This document shows positions 1-10,064 of a stretch of DNA of 14,402 nucleotides, piece by piece. Position 1 is the first letter of the stretch; every line of letters starts with the position of its first letter. Origin of the DNA: Deltaproteobacteria bacterium UBA6967 (GTDB lineage: Bacteria; SAR324; NAC60-12). The translations under genes were made by a program, and so were the position numbers. The stretch lies in contig DJYX01000098.1 of assembly GCA_002450295.1 (NCBI GenBank), positions 1 to 14,402 of the forward strand. The letters run 5' to 3'. Under the pieces are notes generated by a model, which was given only the letters and a program-made list of their open reading frames with translations, did not search any database and was not told the origin of the DNA.

Positions 1-649
1 GATTTCAAATTATATCCGCACTGAACATCCTCAGACCATTGCCCTCATTATTTCCTATCTTACAAATATTGACCAAGCAGCAGGGGTGCTCAGAACCTTG
101 CCAGAAAACCTGCAGGCTGATGTTGTATACAGAATTGCTTCTCTAGACAGTATTCCTCCTGGGGTTGTGAACGAACTCAACGAGGTTCTCTCGGATGAAA
201 TGAAACAAGCCGGCAGTATGGTTACAAAGGTGGGTGGTGTGGCACCGGTGGCTGAAATTCTGAACTCTATTGACAAGGCTTCGGAGACAAGAATCCTTTC
301 AACAATCGAAGAATCTAATCCAGATCTGGCAGAAAAAATACGTGAGTTAATGTTCACCTTTGAGGATTTGACTTTGATTGATAGCAAGCAGATGCAAACT
401 GTCCTGAAGGATGTTGACAAAGCTGATTTGGCAATGGCTCTGAAGACCGCCAGTGATGCTGTTCGTGAATTGATCATGAAGTCAATGTCCACAAGAGCAG
501 CAGAAATGTTGAACGATGACCTTGAAAATATGGGACCAGTTAAGGTCTCTGACGTTGAAACTGCTCAACAGAAAATTATTAAGATCGTGAAGAAGCTAGA
601 AGAGGAAGGAAAACTCATCATGGCAGGTGCCGGTGAGGATGTTGTTTAA
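1..649 (+). CDS. fliG: Flagellar motor switch protein FliG (5'-truncated by the window edge)
   Basis: FliG is the rotor protein of the flagellar C ring; it binds FliF and FliM and its C-terminal domain meets the MotA stator to make torque and switch direction. The reading frame is open from base 2, giving 215 residues; FliG is usually about 330-340 aa, so roughly the first 120 are missing. Visible family marks are the middle-domain EHPQTIA motif (bases 23-43), the MFTFEDL stretch ahead of the C-terminal domain, the charged torque-helix region (DKADLAMALKTA), and the terminal MSTRAAEMLNDDLE...GPVKVSDVE block. The GTG at base 86 is internal, not a start. Unusually, the next gene is glyQ, 36 bp on, rather than fliH/fliI. 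Identification is firm from family motifs. Confidence 0.95.
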   Translation, partial: ISNYIRTEHPQTIALIISYLTNIDQAAGVLRTLPENLQADVVYRIASLDSIPPGVVNELNEVLSDEMKQAGSMVTKVGGVAPVAEILNSIDKASETRILSTIEESNPDLAEKIRELMFTFEDLTLIDSKQMQTVLKDVDKADLAMALKTASDAVRELIMKSMSTRAAEMLNDDLENMGPVKVSDVETAQQKIIKIVKKLEEEGKLIMAGAGEDVV

Positions 650-685
650 TTCCCTGCAATTTTTACAAATCCTATCTAGAACCGA

Positions 686-1618
686 ATGAACAAAGTTCCC
701 ACCTTACAGGACATCATCATGACCCTGCACCAATTTTGGAACGAGCAGGGCTGCTTGCTGATGAACCCATATGACATTGAGACAGGTGCGGGTACGATGA
801 ATCCGATGACCACTCTTCGTACTCTTGGTCCTGAAGAGTGGAATGTTGCTTACGTAGAACCTTCCAGAAGACCGGCCGATGGTAGATATGGAGAGAATCC
901 AAATCGGCTGTATCAACATCATCAGTACCAAGTCATCCTTAAGCCATCTCCAGCAAATGTTCAGGAATTGTACTTGGATTCATTGTATCGTCTGGGGATT
1001 GATCCCCTGGAGCACGATATTCGTTTTGTTGAAGATAATTGGGAAGCTCCCACCCTAGGAGCCTGGGGGCTGGGTTGGGAAGTCTGGCTGGATGGGATGG
1101 AGGTAACTCAATTCACCTACTTTCAACAGGTGGGGGGACTTGAATGCCATCCGGTTGCTGCTGAATTAACTTACGGGCTGGAACGCTTGGCAACCTATTT
1201 ACAAAACAAAGAGAACGTTTTTGATATTGAATTCACTGAGGGTGTAAGCTACGGAGCGATTTTCAAACATCCTGAATATGAGCACTCGAAATATACTTTT
1301 GAGATTGCGGATGCGGATCAATTAGTCCGATGGTTTGATGAGTTCGAACAGGAATCAGGCAGGGCTCTCGCAAGTAACCTCGTGTTCCCAGCTTTTGATT
1401 ATGTTTTGAAGTGTTCGCATACGTTCAATCTTTTGGATGCTGGTGGAGCGATCAGTGTTTCAGCAAGGGCTGGCTATATCGGTCGGGTGAGGTCTTTGGC
1501 ACAACGGGTTTGTAAATTATTTCTGGAGGAAAGACGAAAACTTGGTTTTCCTCTGATGAAAGATCGAGATGCAGCTGAGGTTTGGGTTGAACAGCTAGCG
1601 CCCAAAGAGGCGGCGTGA
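686..1618 (+). CDS. glyQ: Glycyl-tRNA synthetase alpha subunit
   Basis: This is the catalytic subunit of the bacterial alpha2beta2 glycyl-tRNA synthetase, a cytoplasmic class II enzyme that forms glycyl-adenylate and charges tRNA-Gly. It has 310 aa, against about 300 for the family. Class-defining stretches are clear: [14 protein letters not shown] (residues 27-40), [19 protein letters not shown] (56-74), [19 protein letters not shown] (about 114-132) and the GLERL motif of class II synthetases. The ATG at 686 gives the canonical N-terminus ([15 protein letters not shown]); there is only a poor Shine-Dalgarno sequence in front of it, so translation may be weakly initiated or coupled to fliG. 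The gene overlaps glyS by 4 bp (GTGA), a sign of translational coupling that suits a fixed-stoichiometry complex. Confidence 0.98.
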   Translation: MNKVPTLQDIIMTLHQFWNEQGCLLMNPYDIETGAGTMNPMTTLRTLGPEEWNVAYVEPSRRPADGRYGENPNRLYQHHQYQVILKPSPANVQELYLDSLYRLGIDPLEHDIRFVEDNWEAPTLGAWGLGWEVWLDGMEVTQFTYFQQVGGLECHPVAAELTYGLERLATYLQNKENVFDIEFTEGVSYGAIFKHPEYEHSKYTFEIADADQLVRWFDEFEQESGRALASNLVFPAFDYVLKCSHTFNLLDAGGAISVSARAGYIGRVRSLAQRVCKLFLEERRKLGFPLMKDRDAAEVWVEQLAPKEAA

Positions 1619-3687
1619 ACTCATTTTTACTAGAAATTGGGCTCGAGGAAGTTCCAGCTTCGATGATCCAACCCTCAATTGAACAACTCAAAGAACTTGT
1701 TGCAAAAACCCTCAAACAAGAAAATCTGAGTGGCCAAATTGAGATTTTTGGGACGCCAAGGCGATTTGGGCTGCTTGTCCGTAATTTGCCAGCTTCACAA
1801 GCTAATCGAATTGAGGAGATCAAGGGCCCACCCGTTGAAATGGCCAAGGATGAGAAAGGCCATTGGAAACAAGCTGCTATTGGATTTGCGAAGAAAAATG
1901 GAATTGATCCCGAAAAACTAGAAGTTCGAGATTTTTCAGGCAAGGAATATCTCTACGCTATCAAGCATTTGGAGGGAAAAACCACAAATGAGATCCTAGA
2001 AACATCGATTGTGGAATGGATTCATGCTTTGCGTTTTCCAAAAAATATGCGCTGGGGATCTTACCGCCAACGCTTTGTTCGTCCAATTCGTTGGTTAACT
2101 TGCCTTTGGAATAGTGAAGTTGTTCCTGTTGAACTCGAAATGTTGAGAAGCGGCAATCAAAGCTTTGGGCATCGATTTCTTAGTAAAGACTCTTTTACCA
2201 TTGATCAGGCAGACGAATATGAGAATAAACTCAGAGATCAATGGGTGATCGCTTCTCCTTCTAAGCGTCGTGCAAGAATAGAAGAACAAATCCAGGAACT
2301 CGAGAGAAAATACATTTGGCGTGTTGAAATTGATCCAGCACTGCTGATGGAAGTGACAAACTTAGTTGAATGGCCAACAGCCTTGGTTGGTAGTTTTGAG
2401 GAAGCCTTTTTAGAACTGCCCAATGAGGTTCTGGTGACTTCAATGGCGGTTCACCAGCGTTATTTTCCTGTATATGAAAAAGATAGCACCAACCTTCTGC
2501 CGCACTTTATTACGATACGAAATGGAAACGAACATGGTTTGGATACAGTCCGGCAGGGAAATGAGAGGGTAATCAGGGCCAGACTGAGTGATGCCCGCTT
2601 CTTCTATCAGGAGGATCAAAAAGGGGCTTTAGAGGATTTTGAAAAAAAAGCAGCTAACGCGATCTTCTTCCCAGAAAGAGGAAGCCAACAAGATCGTACA
2701 GAGAGAATTCAGTTGATAACGGAAAGATTCTCCAACGGTCTTCTGCTGGACCAAAAAGGACAGGAGGAAGCAAAAAAAATCGCCAAACTCTGTAAGTTCG
2801 ATTTGCAAACGCAAATGGTTTATGAATTCCCTGAATTGCAGGGAATCATGGGAGAGAGGTACGCGAAAATTTTGGGGGAGTCTGAGAGAGTTTGCAGAGG
2901 GATAAGAGAGCACTACTTGCCAGGAAATGCGGAGGATCATCTTCCTCAAGACCCAATTACCTGGCCAGTTGCATTGGCTGATCGGATTGATTCGTTATCG
3001 GTTGCTTTTTCACTAGGAAAAATTCCCACGGGTGCAGCTGATCCCTTTGCATTGCGTAGAGCCGCACAAGGAATTCTCCAACTGATCTTGGGACTTAAAC
3101 TTCCCTTGAGTCTGAATTATCTGATCGATCAATCATTAGGAGTACTTAAAGATCAACAGTCTCTGGAATTGGACTGGTCAACCATTCATGAACAATTGCT
3201 AGAATTTCTTCAACAAAGACAAAGATATCTGCTTCAGGATCAATATGGGTTTCAACCGGATCTTATTCTTGCCTTAGAGAAGGGTAGTTTAGTTCCAGCT
3301 TCACAGTTGGAACTTGGGAAGCAACTGAGGAGAGAATTTAAAAATGAAGCCCTCAAGAAAGCCCTTGACGCACTCCAAAGACCCCTCAATATTTGGGCAA
3401 AAAATTCAGATACTAATTTGAATGCAGTAAATTCAGAAAATTTCAGAGATGATGCTGAAAAAGAACTTTGGGATGCTGCTCAGCAACTGACAAATGACTC
3501 TCAGGGAAGTTCAGACTTTGTCAATCGGGCGATTTCTTTGGAATCAAAAATTGAGAGGTTTTTCGAAAATGTCATGGTGATGGATGAAGATCTCTCAGTC
3601 CGATCAAATAGACTAAATATTTGTAAGCAGATTCACGATTGGTCACTACAATATCTTGATCTTCGAGAGTTTCACATTCAGAAATAA
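1615..3687 (+). CDS. glyS: Glycyl-tRNA synthetase beta subunit
   Basis: This is the beta subunit of the heterotetrameric glycyl-tRNA synthetase, which recognises tRNA-Gly including its anticodon. At 690 aa it matches the usual length. The N-terminus [15 protein letters not shown] is canonical and fixes the GTG start at 1615, inside the glyQ stop codon. Other recognisable blocks are [19 protein letters not shown] (from about residue 141), the HQRYFPVY stretch (about 280-287), [13 protein letters not shown] (about 323-335), and the C-terminal anticodon-binding (DALR-type) domain ending in the [11 protein letters not shown] motif. No frameshift or loss is seen. It is cotranscribed with glyQ and meets the leftward PHP gene tail to tail, 37 bp apart. 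Confidence 0.98.
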   Translation: MNSFLLEIGLEEVPASMIQPSIEQLKELVAKTLKQENLSGQIEIFGTPRRFGLLVRNLPASQANRIEEIKGPPVEMAKDEKGHWKQAAIGFAKKNGIDPEKLEVRDFSGKEYLYAIKHLEGKTTNEILETSIVEWIHALRFPKNMRWGSYRQRFVRPIRWLTCLWNSEVVPVELEMLRSGNQSFGHRFLSKDSFTIDQADEYENKLRDQWVIASPSKRRARIEEQIQELERKYIWRVEIDPALLMEVTNLVEWPTALVGSFEEAFLELPNEVLVTSMAVHQRYFPVYEKDSTNLLPHFITIRNGNEHGLDTVRQGNERVIRARLSDARFFYQEDQKGALEDFEKKAANAIFFPERGSQQDRTERIQLITERFSNGLLLDQKGQEEAKKIAKLCKFDLQTQMVYEFPELQGIMGERYAKILGESERVCRGIREHYLPGNAEDHLPQDPITWPVALADRIDSLSVAFSLGKIPTGAADPFALRRAAQGILQLILGLKLPLSLNYLIDQSLGVLKDQQSLELDWSTIHEQLLEFLQQRQRYLLQDQYGFQPDLILALEKGSLVPASQLELGKQLRREFKNEALKKALDALQRPLNIWAKNSDTNLNAVNSENFRDDAEKELWDAAQQLTNDSQGSSDFVNRAISLESKIERFFENVMVMDEDLSVRSNRLNICKQIHDWSLQYLDLREFHIQK

Positions 3688-3690
3688 TTG

Positions 3691-3715
3691 AAAAAACATC
3701 CTAAAGATCAAGGAT
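3691..3715 (-). terminator. Weak intrinsic terminator of the leftward PHP gene
   Basis: Read on the - strand, a 5-bp stem (ATCCT at 3715-3711 pairing with AGGAT at 3702-3698, 8-base loop) is followed after one base by six T. It lies 9 bp beyond the PHP gene stop, in the right place for a terminator. The stem is short, so this is a tentative call. Confidence 0.4.
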
Positions 3716-3724
3716 TCTCGAAGT

Positions 3725-4507
3725 CTAAATAGGCAGTTCCTCCAATAAATTGAGATTAAATCTTCTCGCCAATTGTTCTGTCTCATCTAATTTACCTGCT
3801 ACATCTTTCGGATGATGAGCATCTGAGTTACAAATCACCTTGATTGGATACTCTTGGGCTATCTCCCAAAAAGGTATCCAGGGATATTGGGGCCTTGGGC
3901 CTTCGGATGTCTGCTTAGGTATTTTTCTTAGACCAAGTCCATTGATCTCAAGTGGTATACCAGTTTCCACAGCAGCCTGCAGGATGTCATGTGAACATTC
4001 TGTAAGATCATCATTCCATTTATCATTACTGCAGCCAAAGATATCTGGGTGGGCGATGAATGCAAAGAGCCCCGTGGACATGATTTTTCCTAAAAAAGAT
4101 GCATAGGCTCTCAGATGTGCTGCTTTGTTCAATTCTTCAAATGAATTGAGCCACCCTCCTTCAAATGGGGTGTAGTGCCCTGCTCCAATCAGATAATCAA
4201 ACCCCCGTACACCTAAAAGTTCATCTTCTAGGTAGCTATGAAATTCCTCGACATACTCGCATTCCATCCCTTTTAAAATTGTCAAATCGGGACACTCCTT
4301 TCGAGCAAGTTCAATGGCTTCTTCGTAATCATCTAATTCTGGCATCGACATTCTTACGTTGTTCCAGCGATTATCGGGCAGTGCGGCGTGATCAGACATT
4401 CCCAACGTAGTCAGACCGCCATCAATCGCAGCTTTAGCGTAGTCAATCACATCACCCGTGGCGTGCTGACACCGATACGTATGGGTATGGTAGTTTCTTT
4501 GGAGCAT
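3725..4507 (-). CDS. PHP-domain phosphoesterase, histidinol-phosphatase (HisK)-like
   Basis: This is a 260-aa polymerase-and-histidinol-phosphatase (PHP) fold hydrolase. In this family three metal ions are held by conserved His, Asp and Glu residues and a phosphate ester is cut; HisK-type members make histidinol from histidinol phosphate. Metal-site candidates are all present: H7 and H9 (HTH), H15, H40 (SDH), E82 (GMECEY), H111 (GAGHY), H153 (IAHPD), and D229 and H231 (NSDAH). Length and motif order match HisK-like proteins. No his gene is nearby, so a different phosphate ester substrate is possible. It is the last of three leftward genes, 100 bp after fghA; whether it shares their transcript is unclear. 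The ATG at 4507 gives the usual NYHTHT N-terminus; only a weak purine stretch precedes it. Confidence 0.85.
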   Translation of the reverse strand: MLQRNYHTHTYRCQHATGDVIDYAKAAIDGGLTTLGMSDHAALPDNRWNNVRMSMPELDDYEEAIELARKECPDLTILKGMECEYVEEFHSYLEDELLGVRGFDYLIGAGHYTPFEGGWLNSFEELNKAAHLRAYASFLGKIMSTGLFAFIAHPDIFGCSNDKWNDDLTECSHDILQAAVETGIPLEINGLGLRKIPKQTSEGPRPQYPWIPFWEIAQEYPIKVICNSDAHHPKDVAGKLDETEQLARRFNLNLLEELPI

Positions 4508-4607
4508 TTACTTTCTCTGTTTTTGCCGAAGGGTTAGTTGCTTCAAAAATGAATCGCGTCAAATTCTTGGTAGGCAGTCTATCTGTAAGTATTTAGATTA
4601 CGCAGAA

Positions 4608-5453
4608 TTATTTGCAAAGAGCTTTCGCGTGATGTCGAATATGGTCTTCCATGAAGGTGGCGATAAAGTAGTAGCTGTGATCATAGCCTTTCTGCAGCCT
4701 TAAATTTTCACGGAGACCCTTTTCTGATGCTATTTGACAAAAAAGATCAAAATTAAGTTCTTTCTCCAAAAATTGATCAGCATCCCCTTGATCCACTAAC
4801 AGTGGAATTTGCCCAGATGTTTGACTGAACAACTCATGACTATCATAACTTTTCCAGTCTTCGCTGTTTTCACCCAGATAATTGCTGAATGCTTTTCGAC
4901 CCCAATCACACTGCGAAGGGGCATAAATTGGGGCAAATGCCGAAACAGATTTAAATCGATCAGGATTTCTGAGCGCAATCATCAAAGCACCATGTCCTCC
5001 CATACTGTGCCCAAAAATTCCTTGCCGATCTGATATAATATCAAATTGCTCAGCAACTAAATTGGGAAGCTCCTCGACGATGTAATCGTACATGTTGTAG
5101 TGCTTGGACCATTTTTCCTGTGTTGCGTTTACGTAAAAACCAGCTCCAGTGCCAAGGTCGTAACTTTCTTCTTCTCCCTCAATTCCTGCCCCTCTAGGGC
5201 TGGTGTCGGGTGCAACCAGCATGATTCCGTGTTCAGCAGCAAACTTTTGAGCCCCAGCCTTGGTAATGAAGTTTTCATGGGTGCAGGTCAGTCCAGAAAG
5301 CCAGGTCAGGGCTGGTACAGGCCCCTTTTCCATTTGTGGTGGGAGAAAGACTGAAAACTTCATGATGCAAGAGCAAGACTTTGAATCATGCTGGAACATT
5401 TTTGTCAAGCCACCAAAGCTCTTGCTTTCTACAATTTTTTCAAGTTGTGCCAT
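4608..5453 (-). CDS. fghA: S-formylglutathione hydrolase (esterase D family)
   Basis: This enzyme hydrolyses S-formylglutathione to formate and glutathione in the cytoplasm, the second step of glutathione-dependent formaldehyde detoxification. At 281 aa it matches human esterase D and bacterial FrmB/FghA. The alpha/beta-hydrolase triad is visible: nucleophile Ser150 in GHSMGG, Asp226 in DQGDADQF and His259 in GYDHSYYF. The family block WLSGLTCTHENFITKAGAQ (residues 51-69) and the APDTSPRG stretch (81-88) are also present. It starts 11 bp after the adhC stop on the same strand, so the two are almost surely one operon encoding consecutive steps. An alternative reading as a general carboxylesterase is less likely given the adhC partner. 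Confidence 0.96.
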   Translation of the reverse strand: MAQLEKIVESKSFGGLTKMFQHDSKSCSCIMKFSVFLPPQMEKGPVPALTWLSGLTCTHENFITKAGAQKFAAEHGIMLVAPDTSPRGAGIEGEEESYDLGTGAGFYVNATQEKWSKHYNMYDYIVEELPNLVAEQFDIISDRQGIFGHSMGGHGALMIALRNPDRFKSVSAFAPIYAPSQCDWGRKAFSNYLGENSEDWKSYDSHELFSQTSGQIPLLVDQGDADQFLEKELNFDLFCQIASEKGLRENLRLQKGYDHSYYFIATFMEDHIRHHAKALCK

Positions 5454-5464
5454 CAGGATTCCAA

Positions 5465-6574
<1,110 letters not shown>

Positions 6575-6601
6575 TTAAAACCTTTCATGTTGATAATTTA
6601 G

Positions 6602-6613
6602 TGAAATATTTCA
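6602..6613. promoter_or_regulatory. 12-bp perfect palindrome, candidate operator for adhC-fghA
   Basis: TGAAATATTTCA reads the same on both strands and lies 28 bp upstream of the adhC start, just before the ribosome binding site. A position in the leader or at the promoter would suit a repressor that responds to formaldehyde or redox state. No regulator gene is present in the window, so the protein that might bind it is unknown. An AT-rich palindrome of this length can also occur by chance. Confidence 0.35.
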
Positions 6614-6798
6614 ATTGGAGCATGACGGATTTTCTCCAAATCTTGATGCTGTATATGGGTTGATTTCAAACAATCTTTTATTTTGGCTTTTAAACTGAGC
6701 CTGATGATAGGTGCCCGAGTGACTACAAGCAAGAATTTTGGCTAAATTGGGATATTATGATTACATATTGCTCAGAAAAGATTTTTTTTAAATCTTAT

Positions 6799-6827
6799 TT
6801 GTTCTGTAAAATCAAACACTCTAAGAT
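6799..6827 (+). promoter_or_regulatory. Weak sigma70-like promoter candidate for the FdhF/YdeP-type gene
   Basis: TTGTTC (6799-6804) and TAAGAT (6822-6827) are spaced by 17 bp, about 76 bp ahead of the ATG at 6904. Only three and four of six bases match the -35 and -10 consensus, so the call rests mainly on spacing and position. Confidence 0.22.
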
Positions 6828-6903
6828 TCAGAAAACTTGTGATCGATCAATGAATCACTTAGGAATTGTTCCATTAAATATTTCTTTAGCTTGGGGAAAT
6901 TAG

Positions 6904-9174
6904 ATGTCCAGAGAGTTCGATCTACAGAAAAACGTTCAGAAATATGATGGCCCTGCAGCTGGATGGGGTGCTCTCTTAGCGAGTGCCCAGACACTAAACC
7001 AAGAGAAGGCAATCAACGCAATCCCAGCTTTGATAAAAATGAATCAACCTTCAGGCTTTGATTGCCCGGGATGCGCCTGGCCAGAGCCTGAAAAAACATC
7101 TATCGCAGAGTTTTGTGAGAATGGGGTTAAAGCGATAGCTGCAGAGTGTACTCGCAAGCGCGTTAGCAGAATGTTTTTTGGGAGCCGTACAGTAGAATCG
7201 CTGAGATCTTGGTCTGACTATGATTTGGAACAGCAAGGACGATTGACCGAACCCATGGCTTATGATGAACAAACTGATCGATACACCCCAATCAGTTGGA
7301 ATGACGCATTCAATTTGATAGCAGAAAATCTATGTGCCTTGGAAAATCCAAACCAGGCAGTCTTCTACACTTCTGGGCGAACTAGTAACGAAGCTGCCTT
7401 TCTATGGCAACTCTTTGGCAGAACACTTGGTACAAACAATTTTCCAGACTGTTCAAATATGTGCCATGAGTCAAGTGGAGTAGCTCTAACCGAGTCAATA
7501 GGGATTGGTAAGGGTACTGTTCAACTGGAGGACTTTGAGGAGGTAGACTTGATCTTTGTGATCGGCCAAAATCCGGGTACGAACCACCCAAGAATGCTCT
7601 CAGTCCTTCAGCAAGCTGCTCGCAGAGGATGCCAAATCGTGACATTTAATCCAATCCTGGAACGTGGGCTTGAAAAGTTTATTCATCCTCAAGAAGCCCT
7701 TCAAATGATGACAGGGACATCGTCCTCCATCTCTACTCACTACTTCCAACCAATAATTGGGGGTGATTTGGCTTTGCTTCAGGGTTTGATCAAGGCTGTC
7801 CTTGGAGTTGAAGAAACTCAAAAAAACGTTCTGGACAAAGAATTTCTTGAAAATCACACATCTGGTCTTTCAGAACTGAAAGATGAAATTGGAAAAACAG
7901 ATTGGACCGTTATTGAATCTGAATCAGGTCTTTCCAGAACCCAGATTGAAGAAGTTGCATCTCTCTATTGTAATTCGCAACGAGTCATTGCCTGCTGGGC
8001 CATGGGACTCACTCAGCAGAAACATGCTGTCTCTACGATTCAGAGTATCGTAAATCTATTGCTTCTTCGAGGAAATATTGGGAGGCCAGGAACAGGGGTT
8101 TGTCCAGTCAGAGGTCACAGCAATGTCCAAGGGGATCGGACAGTTGGAATCACTGAGCACCCAAGCGAGTCTTTCCTAAAAAAGCTGGATCATCAGTTTG
8201 GGATATCCTCCCCAAGAGATTCTGGTTTTAACACGGTCCAAACCATTCAAGCGATGGAGTCAGAAAGTGTTAGGGTATTCATGGCAATGGGGGGTAATTT
8301 TGCCAGAGCTACACCGGATAGCTCAAGAACTGAGGAGGCGCTAAAGAAATGCGATTTGACTGTGCAGGTCACAACAAAGTTGAACAAATCTCATTTAGCT
8401 CATGGGAAAAAGGCACTGATTTTACCTTGTTTGGGGCGCTCAGAGTTGGATGTTCAAGCTTCTGGGGAACAGTCTGTGACAGTTGAGGACTCAATGGGGG
8501 CGGTTCATGCTTCTCAAGGAACAAACCAGCCAGCCTCTGCCAATCTGAAGTCAGAAGTTGCAATTGTTGCAGGAATGGCGAAAGCGACTTTCCCGGAGAA
8601 CAAAAAAATGTGGACAGTGCTTCAGGATGACTATCGATTGATTCGGGATAAGATCGAGGCTGTGCTGCCAGAATTATTTTCAGATTATAATAGAAAAATA
8701 AACCAACCAGGTGGTTTCCGACTTTTTAATTCAGCAGTTGCAAGAAAATGGAACACAAAAACTGGTAAAGCTCGCTTTATTTCTAAGCCTTTACAACGTC
8801 TCCAGCTTCCCACTGGCCAATTAAGACTGATGACGATTCGTTCACATGATCAATACAACACAACAATATACGGAATGAATGACCGCTATCGAGGAATTTT
8901 TGGAACTCGCAGGATCATATTCATGAATTTGAAAGACATGGAATCCCTAGGAATTGAGCACGGCCAAGAAGTTGTCATCCAAAGTCACATGGAAGACGGT
9001 AGGAAACGTCAAGTCTGTGGATTTCATGCAGTGCGATATAATATTCCACAAGGATGTGCAGCATCTTATTTCCCCGAGACAAATGAATTGATTGCCGTTG
9101 AATACTGCGCTGACAGGAGTTTTACCCCAATCTCGAAGTTGATTCCTGTGACGGTTCACAAATCGATGGATTAA
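6904..9174 (+). CDS. FdhF/YdeP-family molybdopterin oxidoreductase (formate dehydrogenase alpha-like)
   Basis: This 756-aa protein belongs to the bis-molybdopterin guanine dinucleotide oxidoreductases, subgroup FdhF/YdeP (E. coli YdeP is a similar length). Iron-sulfur cluster candidates are C54 and C57 (GFDCPGCAW) and C71 (EFCENG). The active-site block DCSNMCHESSG holds C187 and H188, matching the (seleno)cysteine-His pair of formate dehydrogenases; R403 in VRGHSNVQG matches their catalytic arginine. Codon 187 is TGC, so it is cysteine, not selenocysteine. The C-terminal molybdopterin-dinucleotide-binding domain spans about 635-750. There is no Tat signal, so it is likely cytoplasmic. GGGGAA (6893-6898) sits 5 bp before the ATG. 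It is divergent from the formaldehyde-oxidation operon, which suggests formate as substrate, but YdeP-type proteins have no firmly set reaction and no fdhD or electron-transfer subunit is present here. Confidence 0.9.
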   Translation: MSREFDLQKNVQKYDGPAAGWGALLASAQTLNQEKAINAIPALIKMNQPSGFDCPGCAWPEPEKTSIAEFCENGVKAIAAECTRKRVSRMFFGSRTVESLRSWSDYDLEQQGRLTEPMAYDEQTDRYTPISWNDAFNLIAENLCALENPNQAVFYTSGRTSNEAAFLWQLFGRTLGTNNFPDCSNMCHESSGVALTESIGIGKGTVQLEDFEEVDLIFVIGQNPGTNHPRMLSVLQQAARRGCQIVTFNPILERGLEKFIHPQEALQMMTGTSSSISTHYFQPIIGGDLALLQGLIKAVLGVEETQKNVLDKEFLENHTSGLSELKDEIGKTDWTVIESESGLSRTQIEEVASLYCNSQRVIACWAMGLTQQKHAVSTIQSIVNLLLLRGNIGRPGTGVCPVRGHSNVQGDRTVGITEHPSESFLKKLDHQFGISSPRDSGFNTVQTIQAMESESVRVFMAMGGNFARATPDSSRTEEALKKCDLTVQVTTKLNKSHLAHGKKALILPCLGRSELDVQASGEQSVTVEDSMGAVHASQGTNQPASANLKSEVAIVAGMAKATFPENKKMWTVLQDDYRLIRDKIEAVLPELFSDYNRKINQPGGFRLFNSAVARKWNTKTGKARFISKPLQRLQLPTGQLRLMTIRSHDQYNTTIYGMNDRYRGIFGTRRIIFMNLKDMESLGIEHGQEVVIQSHMEDGRKRQVCGFHAVRYNIPQGCAASYFPETNELIAVEYCADRSFTPISKLIPVTVHKSMD

Positions 9175-9198
9175 ACTGTATTTTCACGAGGTGTGATG

Positions 9199-9948
9199 AT
9201 GAAACATATACTAATTACTGGAGGTGGTACTGGAATTGGGCGGGCCCTTGCGGGGAGATTTGCTGACAAAGGGTGGCGGGTGACGATTGTCGGTCGTCGT
9301 TTAAATTTGTTGCAGGAAGTGGCTCGAGATTACCCAGATAAGATTTCAATCATCTCAGCAGATGTAGGGAGCATTCAAGATCGTCAAAAGATAGTTTCCG
9401 AAGCAAAGGGGACCTTGGATTTGTTGGTACATAATGCTGCTGTCTTAGGTCCTGTAGGGCCAATACTCGACCAGAGTCCAGAGGACTGGAAATCGCACAT
9501 GGCAACTAACGTTGAGGGGCCTTTGTTTTTGACGCAAGCCTTACTGCTAAAACTTGTTGAAAATAGTCGAGTGGTTAATATCTCTAGTGGGGCTGCTCAT
9601 CAAGGTATTCCTGGATGGGGAATGTATTGCACCTCCAAAGCTGCGTTATTTATGTTGGGACAATTGCTCAAAGATGAACTGGCACAAAGAAATATTTGGT
9701 TTGGAAGTGTACGACCCGGAATTGTGGATACACCGATGCAGGCGGAGATACGAGCTCTAGAACCAAAAGACTTTCCGATGGTTGAACAATTCCGACAATA
9801 CAAAGCTACTGGAGCTTTAGTAACATCAGAGCTTGTTGCACAGTACCTCGAGTGGCTTTTGCTAGAAGTCTCTGGGCCACAACTAGGTGAACGAGAGTGG
9901 GATATTAGAGATGCTGAGTGGCAATCGGCTTGGCAGAAGTTGGCGTAA
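9199..9948 (+). CDS. Short-chain dehydrogenase/reductase (classical SDR)
   Basis: This is an NAD(P)-dependent oxidoreductase of unknown substrate, 249 aa from the chosen start. The nucleotide-binding motif TGGGTGIG is at residues 7-14, the NAA motif at 79-81, and the catalytic Ser130, Tyr143 and Lys147 (YCTSK) have normal spacing. Arginines just after the second strand (GRR) hint at NADPH preference. In-frame GTG 9193, ATG 9196 and ATG 9199 are all possible starts; GAGG at 9188-9191 lies 7 bp before 9199 but only 1 bp before 9193, so 9199 is preferred. It begins 24 bp after the molybdopterin oxidoreductase stop on the same strand, so they are probably cotranscribed. It resembles the benzil-reductase/sepiapterin-reductase-like branch only loosely, and I do not assign a reaction. 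Confidence 0.85.
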   Translation: MKHILITGGGTGIGRALAGRFADKGWRVTIVGRRLNLLQEVARDYPDKISIISADVGSIQDRQKIVSEAKGTLDLLVHNAAVLGPVGPILDQSPEDWKSHMATNVEGPLFLTQALLLKLVENSRVVNISSGAAHQGIPGWGMYCTSKAALFMLGQLLKDELAQRNIWFGSVRPGIVDTPMQAEIRALEPKDFPMVEQFRQYKATGALVTSELVAQYLEWLLLEVSGPQLGEREWDIRDAEWQSAWQKLA

Positions 9949-10064
9949 TCTTCCCTTAAGGCGATATTTTTGAAAAGCAGAGACCCTTAGATTTATGTCA
10001 AACCTATTATCATTCCCATATGGTTGAGGAGTAACTTAATCAAATACTTATCAGGTAAATTATT

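Larger units (their letters stand above)
6575..6903. other. Divergent intergenic control region (329 bp) between adhC and the FdhF/YdeP-type gene
   Basis: This AT-rich stretch separates two divergent transcription units and must hold their promoters. It contains a 12-bp perfect palindrome at 6602-6613, an AT hairpin with 7-bp arms at 6778-6796, and a 10-bp palindrome (TGATCGATCA) at 6840-6849. A weak rightward promoter-like pair (TTGTTC at 6799, 17-bp spacer, TAAGAT at 6822) is also present. I see no small gene with a convincing start and ribosome binding site. Confidence 0.7.

Noticed and set aside
55..492. Long open frame on the - strand opposite fliG
   Set aside because: It is antisense to a clearly conserved gene, and its translation shows no domain or composition typical of a real protein.
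6840..6849. 10-bp palindrome TGATCGATCA before the FdhF/YdeP-type gene
   Set aside because: It is short and made of overlapping GATC units, so it is common by chance; kept only as a note within the intergenic entry.
7462..7464. Possible selenocysteine at the formate-dehydrogenase-like active site
   Set aside because: The codon is TGC, a plain cysteine, and the frame has no internal TGA.
9193..9198. GTG at 9193 or ATG at 9196 as the SDR start
   Set aside because: The GAGG ribosome binding site ends 1 bp and 4 bp before these codons, too close; ATG 9199 has a normal 7-bp spacing.
9954..9970. CCTTAAGG palindrome followed by an A/T stretch after the SDR gene, considered as a terminator
   Set aside because: The palindrome has no loop and cannot form a stable RNA hairpin, so no terminator is called.
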